The notes under the pieces: model-generated
Databases searched by the model: none
Told to the model about the DNA's origin: nothing
What the model saw: the letters and a program-made list of their open reading frames with translations, nothing else
Program-made: the position numbers and the translations under genes
Shown here: positions 1 through 11,932 of the stretch, piece after piece
Layout: each line of letters begins with the position of its first letter
Position numbering within the stretch: the stretch's first letter is position 1
Source of the DNA: Paraburkholderia caballeronis
GTDB lineage: Bacteria; Pseudomonadota; Gammaproteobacteria; Burkholderiales; Burkholderiaceae
Direction of reading: 5' to 3'
DNA: 64,000 nt
NCBI RefSeq assembly: GCF_900104845.1
Contig: NZ_FNSR01000001.1
Coordinates: 682,001-746,000 of the forward strand

Positions 1-807
1 TTTTTCGCGCTGCACGTCATTGCGATCCCGCTGGTGCTGATCGGCCTCGTGATCGCGCACATCGTCGCGCTGCACGAGGTCGGCTCGAACAACCCGGACG
101 GCATCGAGATCAAGGATAAAAAGGATGCGGACGGCGTGCCGCTCGACGGCATCCCGTTCCACCCGTATTACTCGGTGCACGATTTCATGGGCGTCTGCAT
201 TTTCCTGATGGTTTTTGCGGCGATCGTGTTCTTCGCCCCGGAAATGGGCGGTTATTTCCTCGAAGCGAACAATTTCGTGCCGGCGAACCCGTTGCAGACG
301 CCGCCGGAGATCGCGCCGGTGTGGTATTTCACCGCGTTCTACGCGATGCTGCGCGCGACCACCGACCCGTTCAAGATCGTGCTGATGATCGTGATCGCGC
401 TGCTGGGCCTGTTCGCGCTGCTGCGGGCGCGCGGCCGCTGGCGCGTCGGGCTGCCGGCGCTCGCGGTGCTGGTGATCCTCGCGATGTACTTCACCGAGTC
501 GAAGTTCTGGGGCGTCGTCGTGATGGGGACCGCGGTGCTGTCGCTGTTCTTCCTGCCGTGGCTCGACCGTTCGCCGGTGAAGTCGATCCGCTACCGGCCG
601 CTGTTCCACAAGGTGTTCCTCGGGATTTTCGTCGCCGCGTTCCTGACGCTCGCGTTCCTCGGCACCCGGCCGCCGTCGCCGGCCGCGACGCTGATCGCGC
701 AGGTCTGCGCGCTCGTCTATTTCGCGTTTTTCCTCGGCATGCCGTTCTGGACGCCGCGCGGCACCTTCAAGGAGCCGCCGGAGCGCGTCCGGTTCAAGCC
801 CCATTAA
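1..807 (+). CDS. petB: Cytochrome b subunit of the bc1 complex, 3' part only
   Basis: This is the C-terminal part of ubiquinol:cytochrome c reductase cytochrome b, an integral membrane subunit of respiratory complex III. The reading frame is open from base 1, so the start lies outside the window. The first residues carry two His 14 residues apart (FFALH and VIAH) before LHEVGSNNP, which matches the second haem-ligand pair of cytochrome b. The Qo-site loop reads PVWY rather than the mitochondrial PEWY. Several hydrophobic helices follow. The gene ends 17 bp before petC, which suggests a petABC operon. The family assignment is firm. Confidence 0.96.
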   Translation, partial: FFALHVIAIPLVLIGLVIAHIVALHEVGSNNPDGIEIKDKKDADGVPLDGIPFHPYYSVHDFMGVCIFLMVFAAIVFFAPEMGGYFLEANNFVPANPLQTPPEIAPVWYFTAFYAMLRATTDPFKIVLMIVIALLGLFALLRARGRWRVGLPALAVLVILAMYFTESKFWGVVVMGTAVLSLFFLPWLDRSPVKSIRYRPLFHKVFLGIFVAAFLTLAFLGTRPPSPAATLIAQVCALVYFAFFLGMPFWTPRGTFKEPPERVRFKPH

Positions 808-824
808 CCGCGAGCGAGCAAAAC

Positions 825-1601
825 ATGACGAAAAATCCACTGCTTTCGGCGCTCGCGCGGGTCGCGGGCGCCGCGTCGCTGCTGCTCGCGTGCGGCCTGG
901 CGGCTGTTCCGGCTCATGCGCAGGAGAACATTCCGCTCGACCGCGCGCCCGATAACGGCGAAAATCTCGTTTCGCTGCAACATGGCGCCCAATTGTTTGT
1001 AAACTATTGCCTCAACTGCCACAGCGCGAACCTGATGCGCTTTAGCCGACTGCAGGATCTCAGCATCGGGCAGAAGGAAATCGAGGCCAATCTGCTGTTC
1101 ACGACCGACAAGGTCGGCAACACGATGTCCATCGCGATGCGGCCGGACGACGCGAAAGCGTGGTTCGGCGTGGCGCCGCCGGACCTCTCCGTGGAGGCGC
1201 GGGCGCGCAGCCGCGACTGGCTCTACACGTACCTGCGCAGTTTCTACCGGGACGACGCGCGCCCGACCGGCTGGAACAACCTGGTGTTCGAGAACGTGAG
1301 CATGCCGCACGTGCTGTGGCAACTGCAGGGCATCCGGACCGCCAAGTTCGAGGACGCGGTGGACGAGGAAACCGGCGAAAAGGTCCACCGCTTCGCCGGC
1401 TTCCAGCAGGTCACACCGGGGACACTGTCACGGGTGGATTATGATGCTGCCGTGGCCGACCTCGTGGCCTACCTCGGGTGGATGTCGGAGCCCGAGCAGC
1501 GGACCCGCAGACAGCTTGGCGTGTGGGTGCTGCTGTTCCTCGGCGTCCTGAGCTTTTTCGCGTGGCGATTGAACGCCGCGTACTGGAAAGATATCAAATA
1601 A
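825..1601 (+). CDS. petC: Cytochrome c1 of the bc1 complex
   Basis: 258 aa. Cytochrome c1 carries electrons from the Rieske centre to soluble cytochrome c on the periplasmic side of complex III. A Sec-type signal peptide ends near residue 32 (AHA-Q). A CxxCH covalent haem site (C62-L-N-C65-H66) follows, and a single C-terminal membrane anchor lies near residues 228-250. The ATG at 825 is chosen because it places the signal peptide at the N terminus; the frame is open further upstream but out of register with petB. It lies directly after petB and is followed by a terminator hairpin. Confidence 0.96.
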   Translation: MTKNPLLSALARVAGAASLLLACGLAAVPAHAQENIPLDRAPDNGENLVSLQHGAQLFVNYCLNCHSANLMRFSRLQDLSIGQKEIEANLLFTTDKVGNTMSIAMRPDDAKAWFGVAPPDLSVEARARSRDWLYTYLRSFYRDDARPTGWNNLVFENVSMPHVLWQLQGIRTAKFEDAVDEETGEKVHRFAGFQQVTPGTLSRVDYDAAVADLVAYLGWMSEPEQRTRRQLGVWVLLFLGVLSFFAWRLNAAYWKDIK

Positions 1602-1634
1602 TCACGTCCTGACCGGCGTGGGGCTGGCGCGACG

Positions 1635-1656
1635 AAAATCCGTCCGACGGATTTTT
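1635..1656 (+). terminator. Rho-independent terminator after petC
   Basis: An 8-bp stem (AAAATCCG / CGGATTTT) with a 5-nt loop is followed by a T-run. It lies between petC and sspA and separates the two transcription units. Confidence 0.7.
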
Positions 1657-1695
1657 CGCGTGCTGGCCTTTGGGTTTTTTGAGGAAACGTAAATC

Positions 1696-2307
1696 ATGAT
1701 GGTTCTGTACTCCGGCACTACCTGCCCGTTCTCCCAGCGTTGCCGGCTGGTGTTGTTCGAAAAGGGCATGGACTTCGAAATCCGCGATGTCGACCTGTTC
1801 AACAAACCGGAAGACATCGCCGTGATGAATCCGTACGGTCAGGTGCCGATTCTGGTCGAGCGCGACCTGATTCTGTACGAGTCGAACATCATCAACGAAT
1901 ACATCGACGAGCGCTTCCCGCATCCGCAACTGATGCCGGCCGACCCGGTGCAGCGCGCGCGCGCGCGCCTGTTCCTGCTGAATTTCGAGAAGGAACTGTT
2001 CGTGCACGTCGGCACGCTCGAAAACGAGAAGGGCAAGGCCGCCGAGAAGAACCACGAGAAGGCGCGCCTCGCGATCCGCGACCGCCTCACGCAGCTCGCG
2101 CCGATCTTCCTGAAGAACAAGTACATGCTCGGCGAAGAATTCTCGATGCTCGACGTCGCGATCGCGCCGCTGCTGTGGCGCCTCGACCACTACGGGATCG
2201 AGCTGTCGAAGAACGCCGCGCCGCTGATGAAGTACGCGGAGCGGATCTTCAGCCGTCCGGCCTATATCGAGGCGCTGACCCCTTCCGAGAAGGTGATGCG
2301 CCGCTAA
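1696..2307 (+). CDS. sspA: Stringent starvation protein A, GST-fold
   Basis: 203 aa. SspA is a glutathione-S-transferase-fold protein that binds RNA polymerase and adjusts transcription in stationary phase. The N-terminal thioredoxin-like half shows CPFSQRC (residues 10-16) and VPILV followed by YESNIINEYI, as in GST-like proteins. The C-terminal half is helical. Two adjacent ATG codons (1696 and 1699) can serve as the start, with GAGG about 10 bp upstream. The sspA-sspB order downstream of petABC is the usual beta-proteobacterial arrangement. Confidence 0.95.
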   Translation: MMVLYSGTTCPFSQRCRLVLFEKGMDFEIRDVDLFNKPEDIAVMNPYGQVPILVERDLILYESNIINEYIDERFPHPQLMPADPVQRARARLFLLNFEKELFVHVGTLENEKGKAAEKNHEKARLAIRDRLTQLAPIFLKNKYMLGEEFSMLDVAIAPLLWRLDHYGIELSKNAAPLMKYAERIFSRPAYIEALTPSEKVMRR

Positions 2308-2376
2308 GCGCCTGCGGGCCTTCAGGTCGATAGGCGCCGTGTTGTGCGGCGCGTGTCGACTCGCAGAGGAATGTCG

Positions 2377-2871
2377 ATGCAAGAGATTTCCACGAAGCCG
2401 TATCTGCTGCGCGCGCTGTACGAGTGGTGCACGGACAATGGCTACACCCCGCACATCGCGGTGCGGGTCGATAACCGGACGCGGGTGCCGCGGCAGTTCG
2501 TCCGCGACGGCGAGATCGTGCTGAACATCAGCTTCGAGGCGACGAGCCAGTTGCAGATGGGCAACGAGCAGATCGAGTTTCACGCGCGCTTCTCGGGCAA
2601 GTCGCACAAGATCGAAGTGCCGGTCGCGAACGTGCTCGCGATCTATGCGCGCGAAAACGGCCAGGGGATGGCGTTCCCGGTCGAGGCCGCGGTCACGCAG
2701 GGCGATGCCGGGCCGGTGCTGTCGTCCGAGGTCGACGAGCACGGACTCGAAGAGGTGGAGGCGGCGAGTGCTGCCGCTGCCGACGACGAGGCGCGCGCCG
2801 AACCGCCCGCGCCGGATGCCGGCGACGACGGCGCGAAGGGCGGCAAGGGGCACCTCAAGATCGTGAAATGA
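2377..2871 (+). CDS. sspB: ClpXP protease specificity-enhancing factor SspB
   Basis: About 164 aa. SspB tethers ssrA-tagged proteins to the ClpXP protease. The folded N-terminal domain begins ISTKPYLLRALYEWC and contains IVLNISFEATSQLQ. An acidic, alanine-rich linker (roughly residues 115-150) leads to a short basic C-terminal tail (GHLKIVK) that fits the ClpX-binding tail of the family. I place the start at 2377 because AGAGGA sits about 7 nt upstream. The in-frame ATG at 2371 is too close to that site, and an upstream extension to 2344 lacks family similarity. Confidence 0.94.
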   Translation: MQEISTKPYLLRALYEWCTDNGYTPHIAVRVDNRTRVPRQFVRDGEIVLNISFEATSQLQMGNEQIEFHARFSGKSHKIEVPVANVLAIYARENGQGMAFPVEAAVTQGDAGPVLSSEVDEHGLEEVEAASAAAADDEARAEPPAPDAGDDGAKGGKGHLKIVK

Positions 2872-2889
2872 AGTAGAATCGCGTGCTAC

Positions 2890-2965
<76 letters not shown>

Positions 2966-2973
2966 ATTAAATC

Positions 2974-3007
2974 AAAGGGTTACGTGAGTTTCTTGCGTAA
3001 CCCTTTT
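2974..3007 (+). terminator. Terminator-like hairpin carried by the island after the tRNA
   Basis: An 11-bp stem (AAAGGGTTACG / CGTAACCCTTT) is followed by a T-rich tract. It resembles, but is not identical to, the stronger hairpin at 20302-20335 that follows the displaced tRNA end. The island therefore supplies its own tRNA terminator. Confidence 0.7.
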
Positions 3008-3023
3008 CTCTTTCTTGGCTCCG

Positions 3024-3047
3024 TGTAACCGCTGTGTAACCGGATTC
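3024..3047 (+). repeat. Left arm-type repeat of the island
   Basis: The sequence TGTAACCGCTGTGTAACC followed by GGATTC is repeated in the same orientation at 20100-20123 with only two differences. It contains two TGTAACC units 11 bp apart. It lies 59 bp inside attL, which is the position expected for an integrase arm-type or excisionase site. Confidence 0.6.
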
Positions 3048-3118
3048 GATCAGCACAAGTCCATCTAGATCACTGCGATACGAGAGGGGCTTGGCAGCAA
3101 CTGCAGACCGCCTACAGG

Positions 3119-3868
3119 ATGAGTTCCGACGTTTTCAAGAAATACAGCCAGCCCGCACAAAAGCGAATCGCGTTCCTTGAGCTGGTCGAGTACTACGTCA
3201 ACCGGAGTCCGCGATGGACGCCTGCCGACGGAGCGTTGCTGGTCAATGGCGTTATCCCGTCTCCGCAAGGTCGCAAGGACATTCCGACGTCCGTGGGCGA
3301 TGCGCGCCAGCTCGACGATCCCGATCTGCCTGCTACCCCACAGCAGCTAGGCGGCGCAAGGCGCGTGCTTGATGACTACCTCGACCATGTGAAGGATGGC
3401 GATCTGCCACCCGGTGACGAGGTGCTGTCGGACGATTTCCTGAAGTGGTGCTACGACAGCGACCAAGCGCCGTGGCACGTGCCCAAGCTACCGGAATTCC
3501 TGCGACATCTCTTTTTTCCGGGCTCGAAGGAGCATCCATTCGCGCTATCGGTCACGGACGAACTAGCATCCTTGAGACTCGTGGTCAAAGAGGACGCTGC
3601 TAGTCGGATACATAGAACGAGTGGACCGGGTAAGCGCCCGGGACTTTACGCAGAAATATTGCTCGCCCAAGACGAAGCCCGGCAGAAGGACCTCGATCAC
3701 AAGGATCCGGATGTTATCTGGGGCATTCTCGACACGATGAGCAAGGATCCGGGCGCAAAGAGCACCCGGTTACGAGGCAGCGATCGAAAGGGAATTACGT
3801 ACGCTTCTCACGAGGGGGAGAAGACCTACACCTACAAAGCTCTCAAGAAGTACCTGAGCGGCAAGTAA
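3119..3868 (+). CDS. Hypothetical island protein
   Basis: 249 aa, not recognised. The protein is soluble, highly charged and has no signal peptide or membrane segment. The middle is proline- and aspartate-rich (PSPQGRKDIPTSVGDARQLDDPDLPATPQQ), and the C-terminal 60 residues are basic with GITYASHEGEKTYTYKALKKYL, which could be a small nucleic-acid-binding fold. The ATG at 3119 has only AGGA immediately before it, so the start is uncertain. It is the first gene inside attL, transcribed inward, and may belong to the island's mobility or accessory genes. I assign no function. Confidence 0.6.
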   Translation: MSSDVFKKYSQPAQKRIAFLELVEYYVNRSPRWTPADGALLVNGVIPSPQGRKDIPTSVGDARQLDDPDLPATPQQLGGARRVLDDYLDHVKDGDLPPGDEVLSDDFLKWCYDSDQAPWHVPKLPEFLRHLFFPGSKEHPFALSVTDELASLRLVVKEDAASRIHRTSGPGKRPGLYAEILLAQDEARQKDLDHKDPDVIWGILDTMSKDPGAKSTRLRGSDRKGITYASHEGEKTYTYKALKKYLSGK

Positions 3869-4057
3869 GCGCGCCCGTTATTGCCCGTTATTTCCCAATA
3901 TTCCCCGCTATATCGACCGGTCAGCCGGTGGTCTCTATCGTGCACTCACACTTTGTTGAGCCGCATGGATAGATGTTGATGAAACCGTGTTCCAGTGCGG
4001 TTCCGCGAAGTGCAATTTCTGAATCCCTTGTGACCTGCGGCGGGATTTTGTAGCCAG

Positions 4058-4897
4058 TCAGGCAGTGAGTCGCATGTCGATATTATCGGACTCCAGCCAG
4101 GCTCGACGGACCGTGGCTGGAGGTTGGTAACGATGAGCGCTATGTGGCCGCCTCTCGTTGTAGAACTGGCGCCATTGCTCGATGAGCATTTTGGCCTCGG
4201 CGCAGCTGCGGAACCATTCGCGATTCAGCAGTTCGTCACGCAGTTTGCCGTTGAAGCTTTCGACGAAGCCATTCTGCCAAGGGCTGCCCGGCGTGATGAA
4301 AGCCGGGCCAATCGATGCGTCACGCAGCCAGCGCATGACCCGGGCGGCGGTAAATTCCGCGCCGTTGTCCGACCGGATGAATGCCGGCTTTCCATACAGC
4401 CGCATCAGCCTCGACAGCACCAGAATCACGTCCTGCGAACGCAGGCTGGCACCGACCTCGATTGCCAGGCATTCCCGGGTGTACTCGTCGATCACGCACA
4501 GCATCTTCAAGACACGGCCGTCGACCAGTTGATCGTGGACGAAGTCGTAACTCCAGACCGAATTGGGCTTTGTCGCGCCAGGCAGGCGGATATCGCTGCC
4601 GCAACGCCGCCGGCGCGGCCGCCGCTTCGGGATGTTCAGCTTCAGCGCACGCCACATCCGGCGCACGCGCGATTCGCCCAGCGACAACCACGCCGAGATA
4701 CGGCGATACCCAAAGCGCGGCACTTCCTGGGACGCCGCGATCAACCGTTCGCCCAGGCTCCGGTCTTTCTCCGGTTGCCTGAGTGCGTAGGTCGCCACCC
4801 GGCGGCTCAGCCCCAGGTAACGACATGCCTTGCGTTGCGATAATCCCCGCCGGGTCAGGACTTCCAGCGCTTCGCGCCGGCCCGTCGGGGTGCTCAT
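4058..4897 (-). CDS. IS3-family transposase OrfB (DDE integrase domain)
   Basis: 279 aa. OrfB supplies the catalytic domain for transposition. An N-terminal helical segment (HTH_21-like, [15 protein letters not shown]) precedes the rve-type integrase core. The acidic triad is visible: D in [14 protein letters not shown] in [11 protein letters not shown] and E in [17 protein letters not shown]. The ATG overlaps the OrfA stop in an ATGA arrangement that includes an A7 run. The ORF looks intact. The OrfA/OrfB sequences resemble the IS407/IS2-like branches of IS3, which I infer rather than prove. Confidence 0.92.
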   Translation of the reverse strand: MSTPTGRREALEVLTRRGLSQRKACRYLGLSRRVATYALRQPEKDRSLGERLIAASQEVPRFGYRRISAWLSLGESRVRRMWRALKLNIPKRRPRRRRCGSDIRLPGATKPNSVWSYDFVHDQLVDGRVLKMLCVIDEYTRECLAIEVGASLRSQDVILVLSRLMRLYGKPAFIRSDNGAEFTAARVMRWLRDASIGPAFITPGSPWQNGFVESFNGKLRDELLNREWFRSCAEAKMLIEQWRQFYNERRPHSAHRYQPPATVRRAWLESDNIDMRLTA

Positions 4898-4904
4898 TTT
4901 TTTC
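4891..4904 (-). other. Programmed -1 frameshift site between OrfA and OrfB
   Basis: An A7 heptamer in the A_AAA_AAA phase sits directly before the OrfA stop and overlaps the OrfB ATG. The geometry fits -1 frameshifting in IS3-family elements. No stimulatory structure was evaluated. Confidence 0.65.
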
Positions 4905-5157
4905 GGCTGAACTCCTTCAGCCCGTCGATCACCAGCAGTTGCTCGGCAATCAGGCGCTTGAGCCGATCATTTTCCGATTCCAGTTCTTTGAGACGCCGGG
5001 CCTCGGCGACATCCATGCCGCCGAACTTGTTTCGCCAGCGGTAGAAAGTCTGTTCCGTGATGTTGCGCCGTTTGCACAGATCCTTCACCGCTTCTTCGCG
5101 GCTCTCGGCTTCCCGCAGGATGCGGATGATCTGTTCGTCGGTGTGGCGCTTCTTCAT
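4894..5157 (-). CDS. IS3-family transposase OrfA (HTH_Tnp_1)
   Basis: 87 aa. OrfA is the DNA-binding partner of the IS3 transposase. An N-terminal helix-turn-helix ([13 protein letters not shown] through [14 protein letters not shown]) is followed by a leucine-zipper-like coiled coil ([20 protein letters not shown]). The last codons are CGA AAA AAA TGA, so A_AAA_AAA is in the zero frame. A -1 shift there enters OrfB and would make the OrfAB fusion transposase typical of the family. Confidence 0.93.
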   Translation of the reverse strand: MKKRHTDEQIIRILREAESREEAVKDLCKRRNITEQTFYRWRNKFGGMDVAEARRLKELESENDRLKRLIAEQLLVIDGLKEFSRKK

Positions 5158-5427
5158 CGAGTTCTCCTTGCCTACAGGATAAGAGAACTCACTTGCCGTT
5201 TGGCTACATGATCCGTCTTGTATGTTTAAACCAGATCAGCGCGGTACAGTCTGATCACCGCTGAGGTGACCGGACCGGATCGTGTAACCTGGAATCGTCT
5301 GGAGTCGGCGAGTCCGCTCGCCAGCTCGTACCTGAGTCGATTGCGCACGTTCTCCGTGCTGGTCTTCCTGAAGCCCGAACGGTTAATCGAGCGGTTTGAT
5401 ACCAGCTCGCATGTACAAGAAAGGGAT

Positions 5428-6404
<977 letters not shown>

Positions 6405-6475
6405 CATTTAACACGGTTACTCAGGTCAGTTCAGCGTGCATTCTTGCTTTCTCCCGTGGGATCGAACGCTCGCTG

Positions 6476-6994
6476 TCACGCATCGCCTTGCGTCGGTTGC
6501 TTCGCGTACTGCTTCAGCCCTTCCTGTACGAGCGAGCCGATCGCGTTCCTGACGGCATCGTCATCCGCCGTGTCGTACGTCGGGAGCGCGTTGACTGACA
6601 AGGACTCACCCGGCAGTCTGAATCTTTGGTCCACGTGCAGGCGCGAAATGCCGGCCGCCGCGAGCACCCGCCGTGCGTACTCCGGAAAATTGTTCGTGTG
6701 GCCCATCAGTGCGTTGCATGAGGTGAGCTTCCGTTTGATCGCCGCCATTTTCCTGGCTGCGGCGCGCAGTTCATTGAGACGAGCACCGATGTGCGAGTGA
6801 TACTCGATCTCGAATGCGTAGGCGTCCTCGAACTGATCGCTGAACGAACACCGGATGCGAATGTCGCCCATGTAGACATCGCCGAAGGCATTGATCAGAT
6901 AGTTCCTCAATTCGATGACGATTTTGCCGAAGCCGTATTCCGAATATCCATAGCAGTAGGCAAATGGTTCTTGCTTGGTAGCGGGAAGTGACAT
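6476..6994 (-). CDS. Hypothetical protein divergent from the defence cassette
   Basis: 172 aa, not recognised. I chose the ATG at 6994 because AGGAGG stands 6 nt upstream; the frame is open further but that region has low-complexity Ser/Pro. The protein looks cytosolic and alpha/beta: an early aromatic stretch (FAYCYGYSEYGFGKIVIEL), a central helix rich in Arg/Ala (ARLNELRAAARKMAAIKRKL) and an acidic C-terminus. It is divergent from the WYL regulator gene at 7461 and shares the 466-bp intergenic region, so it may be co-regulated with the cassette. No catalytic motif is evident. Confidence 0.7.
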   Translation of the reverse strand: MSLPATKQEPFAYCYGYSEYGFGKIVIELRNYLINAFGDVYMGDIRIRCSFSDQFEDAYAFEIEYHSHIGARLNELRAAARKMAAIKRKLTSCNALMGHTNNFPEYARRVLAAAGISRLHVDQRFRLPGESLSVNALPTYDTADDDAVRNAIGSLVQEGLKQYAKQPTQGDA

Positions 6995-7460
6995 GAAACC
7001 TCCTGAGAGAAGTGCGCCGACGCGGGATTGGGGCGGCGGAGAGGCCTTTGATGGCTGAGCTCGGGAAGGTGATATGTGACTGAGATTTTCTGGAATGCAC
7101 CGGAGGTGCACCCTGACGGGCGGCGGGTTGGGTATCTGGGCGACTCAATTCCGCCAAACTCAAATCCTTCCGACGCGTGGGGCATTGAACAACGGATGGT
7201 TGCTAGGCAGTGCGGCGCGCTAGTGCATTCTCGTCAGTATGTAATCCAGGTGCGTGATCGCACAGTCGGTCAAACGGCTAGTCACATCGCTCGTCGTCTG
7301 CTCTGCCGGTTGATATGAGGGAACACTGCTCCCCTACTTTTTCATACCGGACAGGTTAGAAGCTGATCATTTTGATTCGATGTATCGATCAATTTAAGAC
7401 ATGTTGACGTATCGTTAGGCGATGGTTATCCTTGCCCCGTACTGGCATTAGCTACCCACC
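6995..7460. promoter_or_regulatory. Divergent intergenic region of the defence cassette
   Basis: 466 bp without a convincing gene. It is AT-richer towards 7320-7420. It contains the near-palindrome at 7372-7392 and a possible TTGACG (7404-7409) 16 bp before TTATCC, a weak promoter candidate for the regulator gene. A GTG-initiated 80-codon frame at 7076-7318 is present, but I see no support for it. Confidence 0.5.
7372..7392. promoter_or_regulatory. Candidate operator for the WYL regulator
   Basis: TTGATTCGAT, GT, ATCGATCAA: the two halves are complementary apart from one extra T. It lies 69 bp upstream of the regulator start and just upstream of the putative promoter. BrxR-type regulators bind such inverted repeats upstream of their own genes, so autoregulation is a reasonable inference. 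Confidence 0.5.
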
Positions 7461-8357
7461 ATGTCAAACGATCGTCTTTCCGAGATGACCCAAGCCCAGC
7501 GCGACCGGCTCGCATTCATCGAGCTGCGTCTGCGCTTTGTTGGCGAAATCCGCAGGCAGGATCTCGTAACCCGCTTCGGCATCCAGTCCGCAGCCGCAAC
7601 GCGAGACCTTGGGCAATACAAGGAACTGGCGCCGCGCAACATGGAATACGACGCTAGCAGCAAGGTCTACGCATGTGCGTCTTGGTTTCGCCCGGTTTTC
7701 GATTTTCCTGCCGAACGTGTGCTTCGATGGCTCGCCCAAGGCTACGGCGACGCTGAACCCGTCCGTTGGAAAGGGCTGGTCGCCCATGATGGAACCAGTC
7801 TGCCTGTCAGGGCCGACCTCGAAATGCTTTCGGTTGTGACGCGTGCTATCCACCGTTGTGATGCTGTGGAAGTCTCCTATCGTGCGTTATCGAGTGGCCT
7901 TACAACTCGAGAGATCGTACCGATCGCGCTCGCCGACAGCGGATTACGCTGGCATGTCCGAGCATTCGACCGGCGCAGCGGTGAATTCCGCGACTTCGTG
8001 CTGGGTCGGCTTGATGACGCGCGACTGGTCACGGGTCCAATCGCCGAGCATGAGATGCCAGATCAGGATATCCAGTGGAACCGTATCACCGAACTGGAGC
8101 TTGTGCCTCATCCAGCTAACGTGCAGCACCCCGATACCATCGAGGCGGAATACGGCATGGAGGGTGGCGTACTCAAGGTTCGCACTCGCGCGGCAATGGC
8201 CGGCTATCTACTGCGCCGCTGGGATGTCGACTGCACCGCGGACCACAGCCTCAAGGGCGGTGAGCATCATCTTTGGCTGCGCAATCGCCAAGCGCTATAT
8301 GGCATCACCAATCTTGCCATTGCCCCCGGCTACGGGGCATCGGGCTCTGAATGGTGA
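7461..8357 (+). CDS. BrxR/CapW-like wHTH-WYL transcriptional regulator
   Basis: 298 aa. Three parts are visible: an N-terminal winged helix-turn-helix (about residues 12-60, RLAFIELRLRFVGEIRRQDL..FGIQSAAATRDL), a WYL-type domain (about 120-200, with LRWHVRAFDRRSGEFRDFVLGRL) and a C-terminal extension resembling WCX (about 205-298). This is the architecture of BrxR and CapW regulators that control BREX, CBASS and other defence loci. It is the first gene of the cassette, 42 bp upstream of the helicase, and probably represses it until an unknown nucleic-acid or nucleotide signal is bound. The ATG at 7461 lacks a strong ribosome-binding site; M9 is an alternative start. Confidence 0.85.
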   Translation: MSNDRLSEMTQAQRDRLAFIELRLRFVGEIRRQDLVTRFGIQSAAATRDLGQYKELAPRNMEYDASSKVYACASWFRPVFDFPAERVLRWLAQGYGDAEPVRWKGLVAHDGTSLPVRADLEMLSVVTRAIHRCDAVEVSYRALSSGLTTREIVPIALADSGLRWHVRAFDRRSGEFRDFVLGRLDDARLVTGPIAEHEMPDQDIQWNRITELELVPHPANVQHPDTIEAEYGMEGGVLKVRTRAAMAGYLLRRWDVDCTADHSLKGGEHHLWLRNRQALYGITNLAIAPGYGASGSEW

Positions 8358-8399
8358 TGGCGATAAAGACATGGGAAATAACTGGAAGGGGAATGTACC

Positions 8400-11918
<3,519 letters not shown>

Positions 11919-11932
11919 AAGAAAACCGAAAC

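Larger units (their letters stand above)
4034..5216 (-). mobile_element. IS3-family insertion sequence (approximate limits)
   Basis: The element carries orfA and orfB on the minus strand. Imperfect inverted ends are visible: the left end reads GGATTTTGTAGCCAGTCAGG and continues CAGTGAGT, and the reverse complement of the right end reads GGATCATGTAGCCAAACGG and continues CAAGTGAGT. I cannot fix the exact outer bases or a target duplication. The sequence outward of the left end reads TGACCTGCGGC, so the true tip could be a few bases further out. It interrupts the space between two orphan island genes. Confidence 0.8.

Noticed and set aside
804..1388. 194-codon minus-strand frame opposite petC
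   Set aside because: It lies wholly over a certain gene and has an Arg/His-rich translation typical of GC-rich shadow frames.
7076..7318. 80-codon GTG-initiated frame on the plus strand before the WYL regulator
   Set aside because: It overlaps the promoter region of the divergent genes and shows no domain, no clear ribosome-binding site and biased composition.
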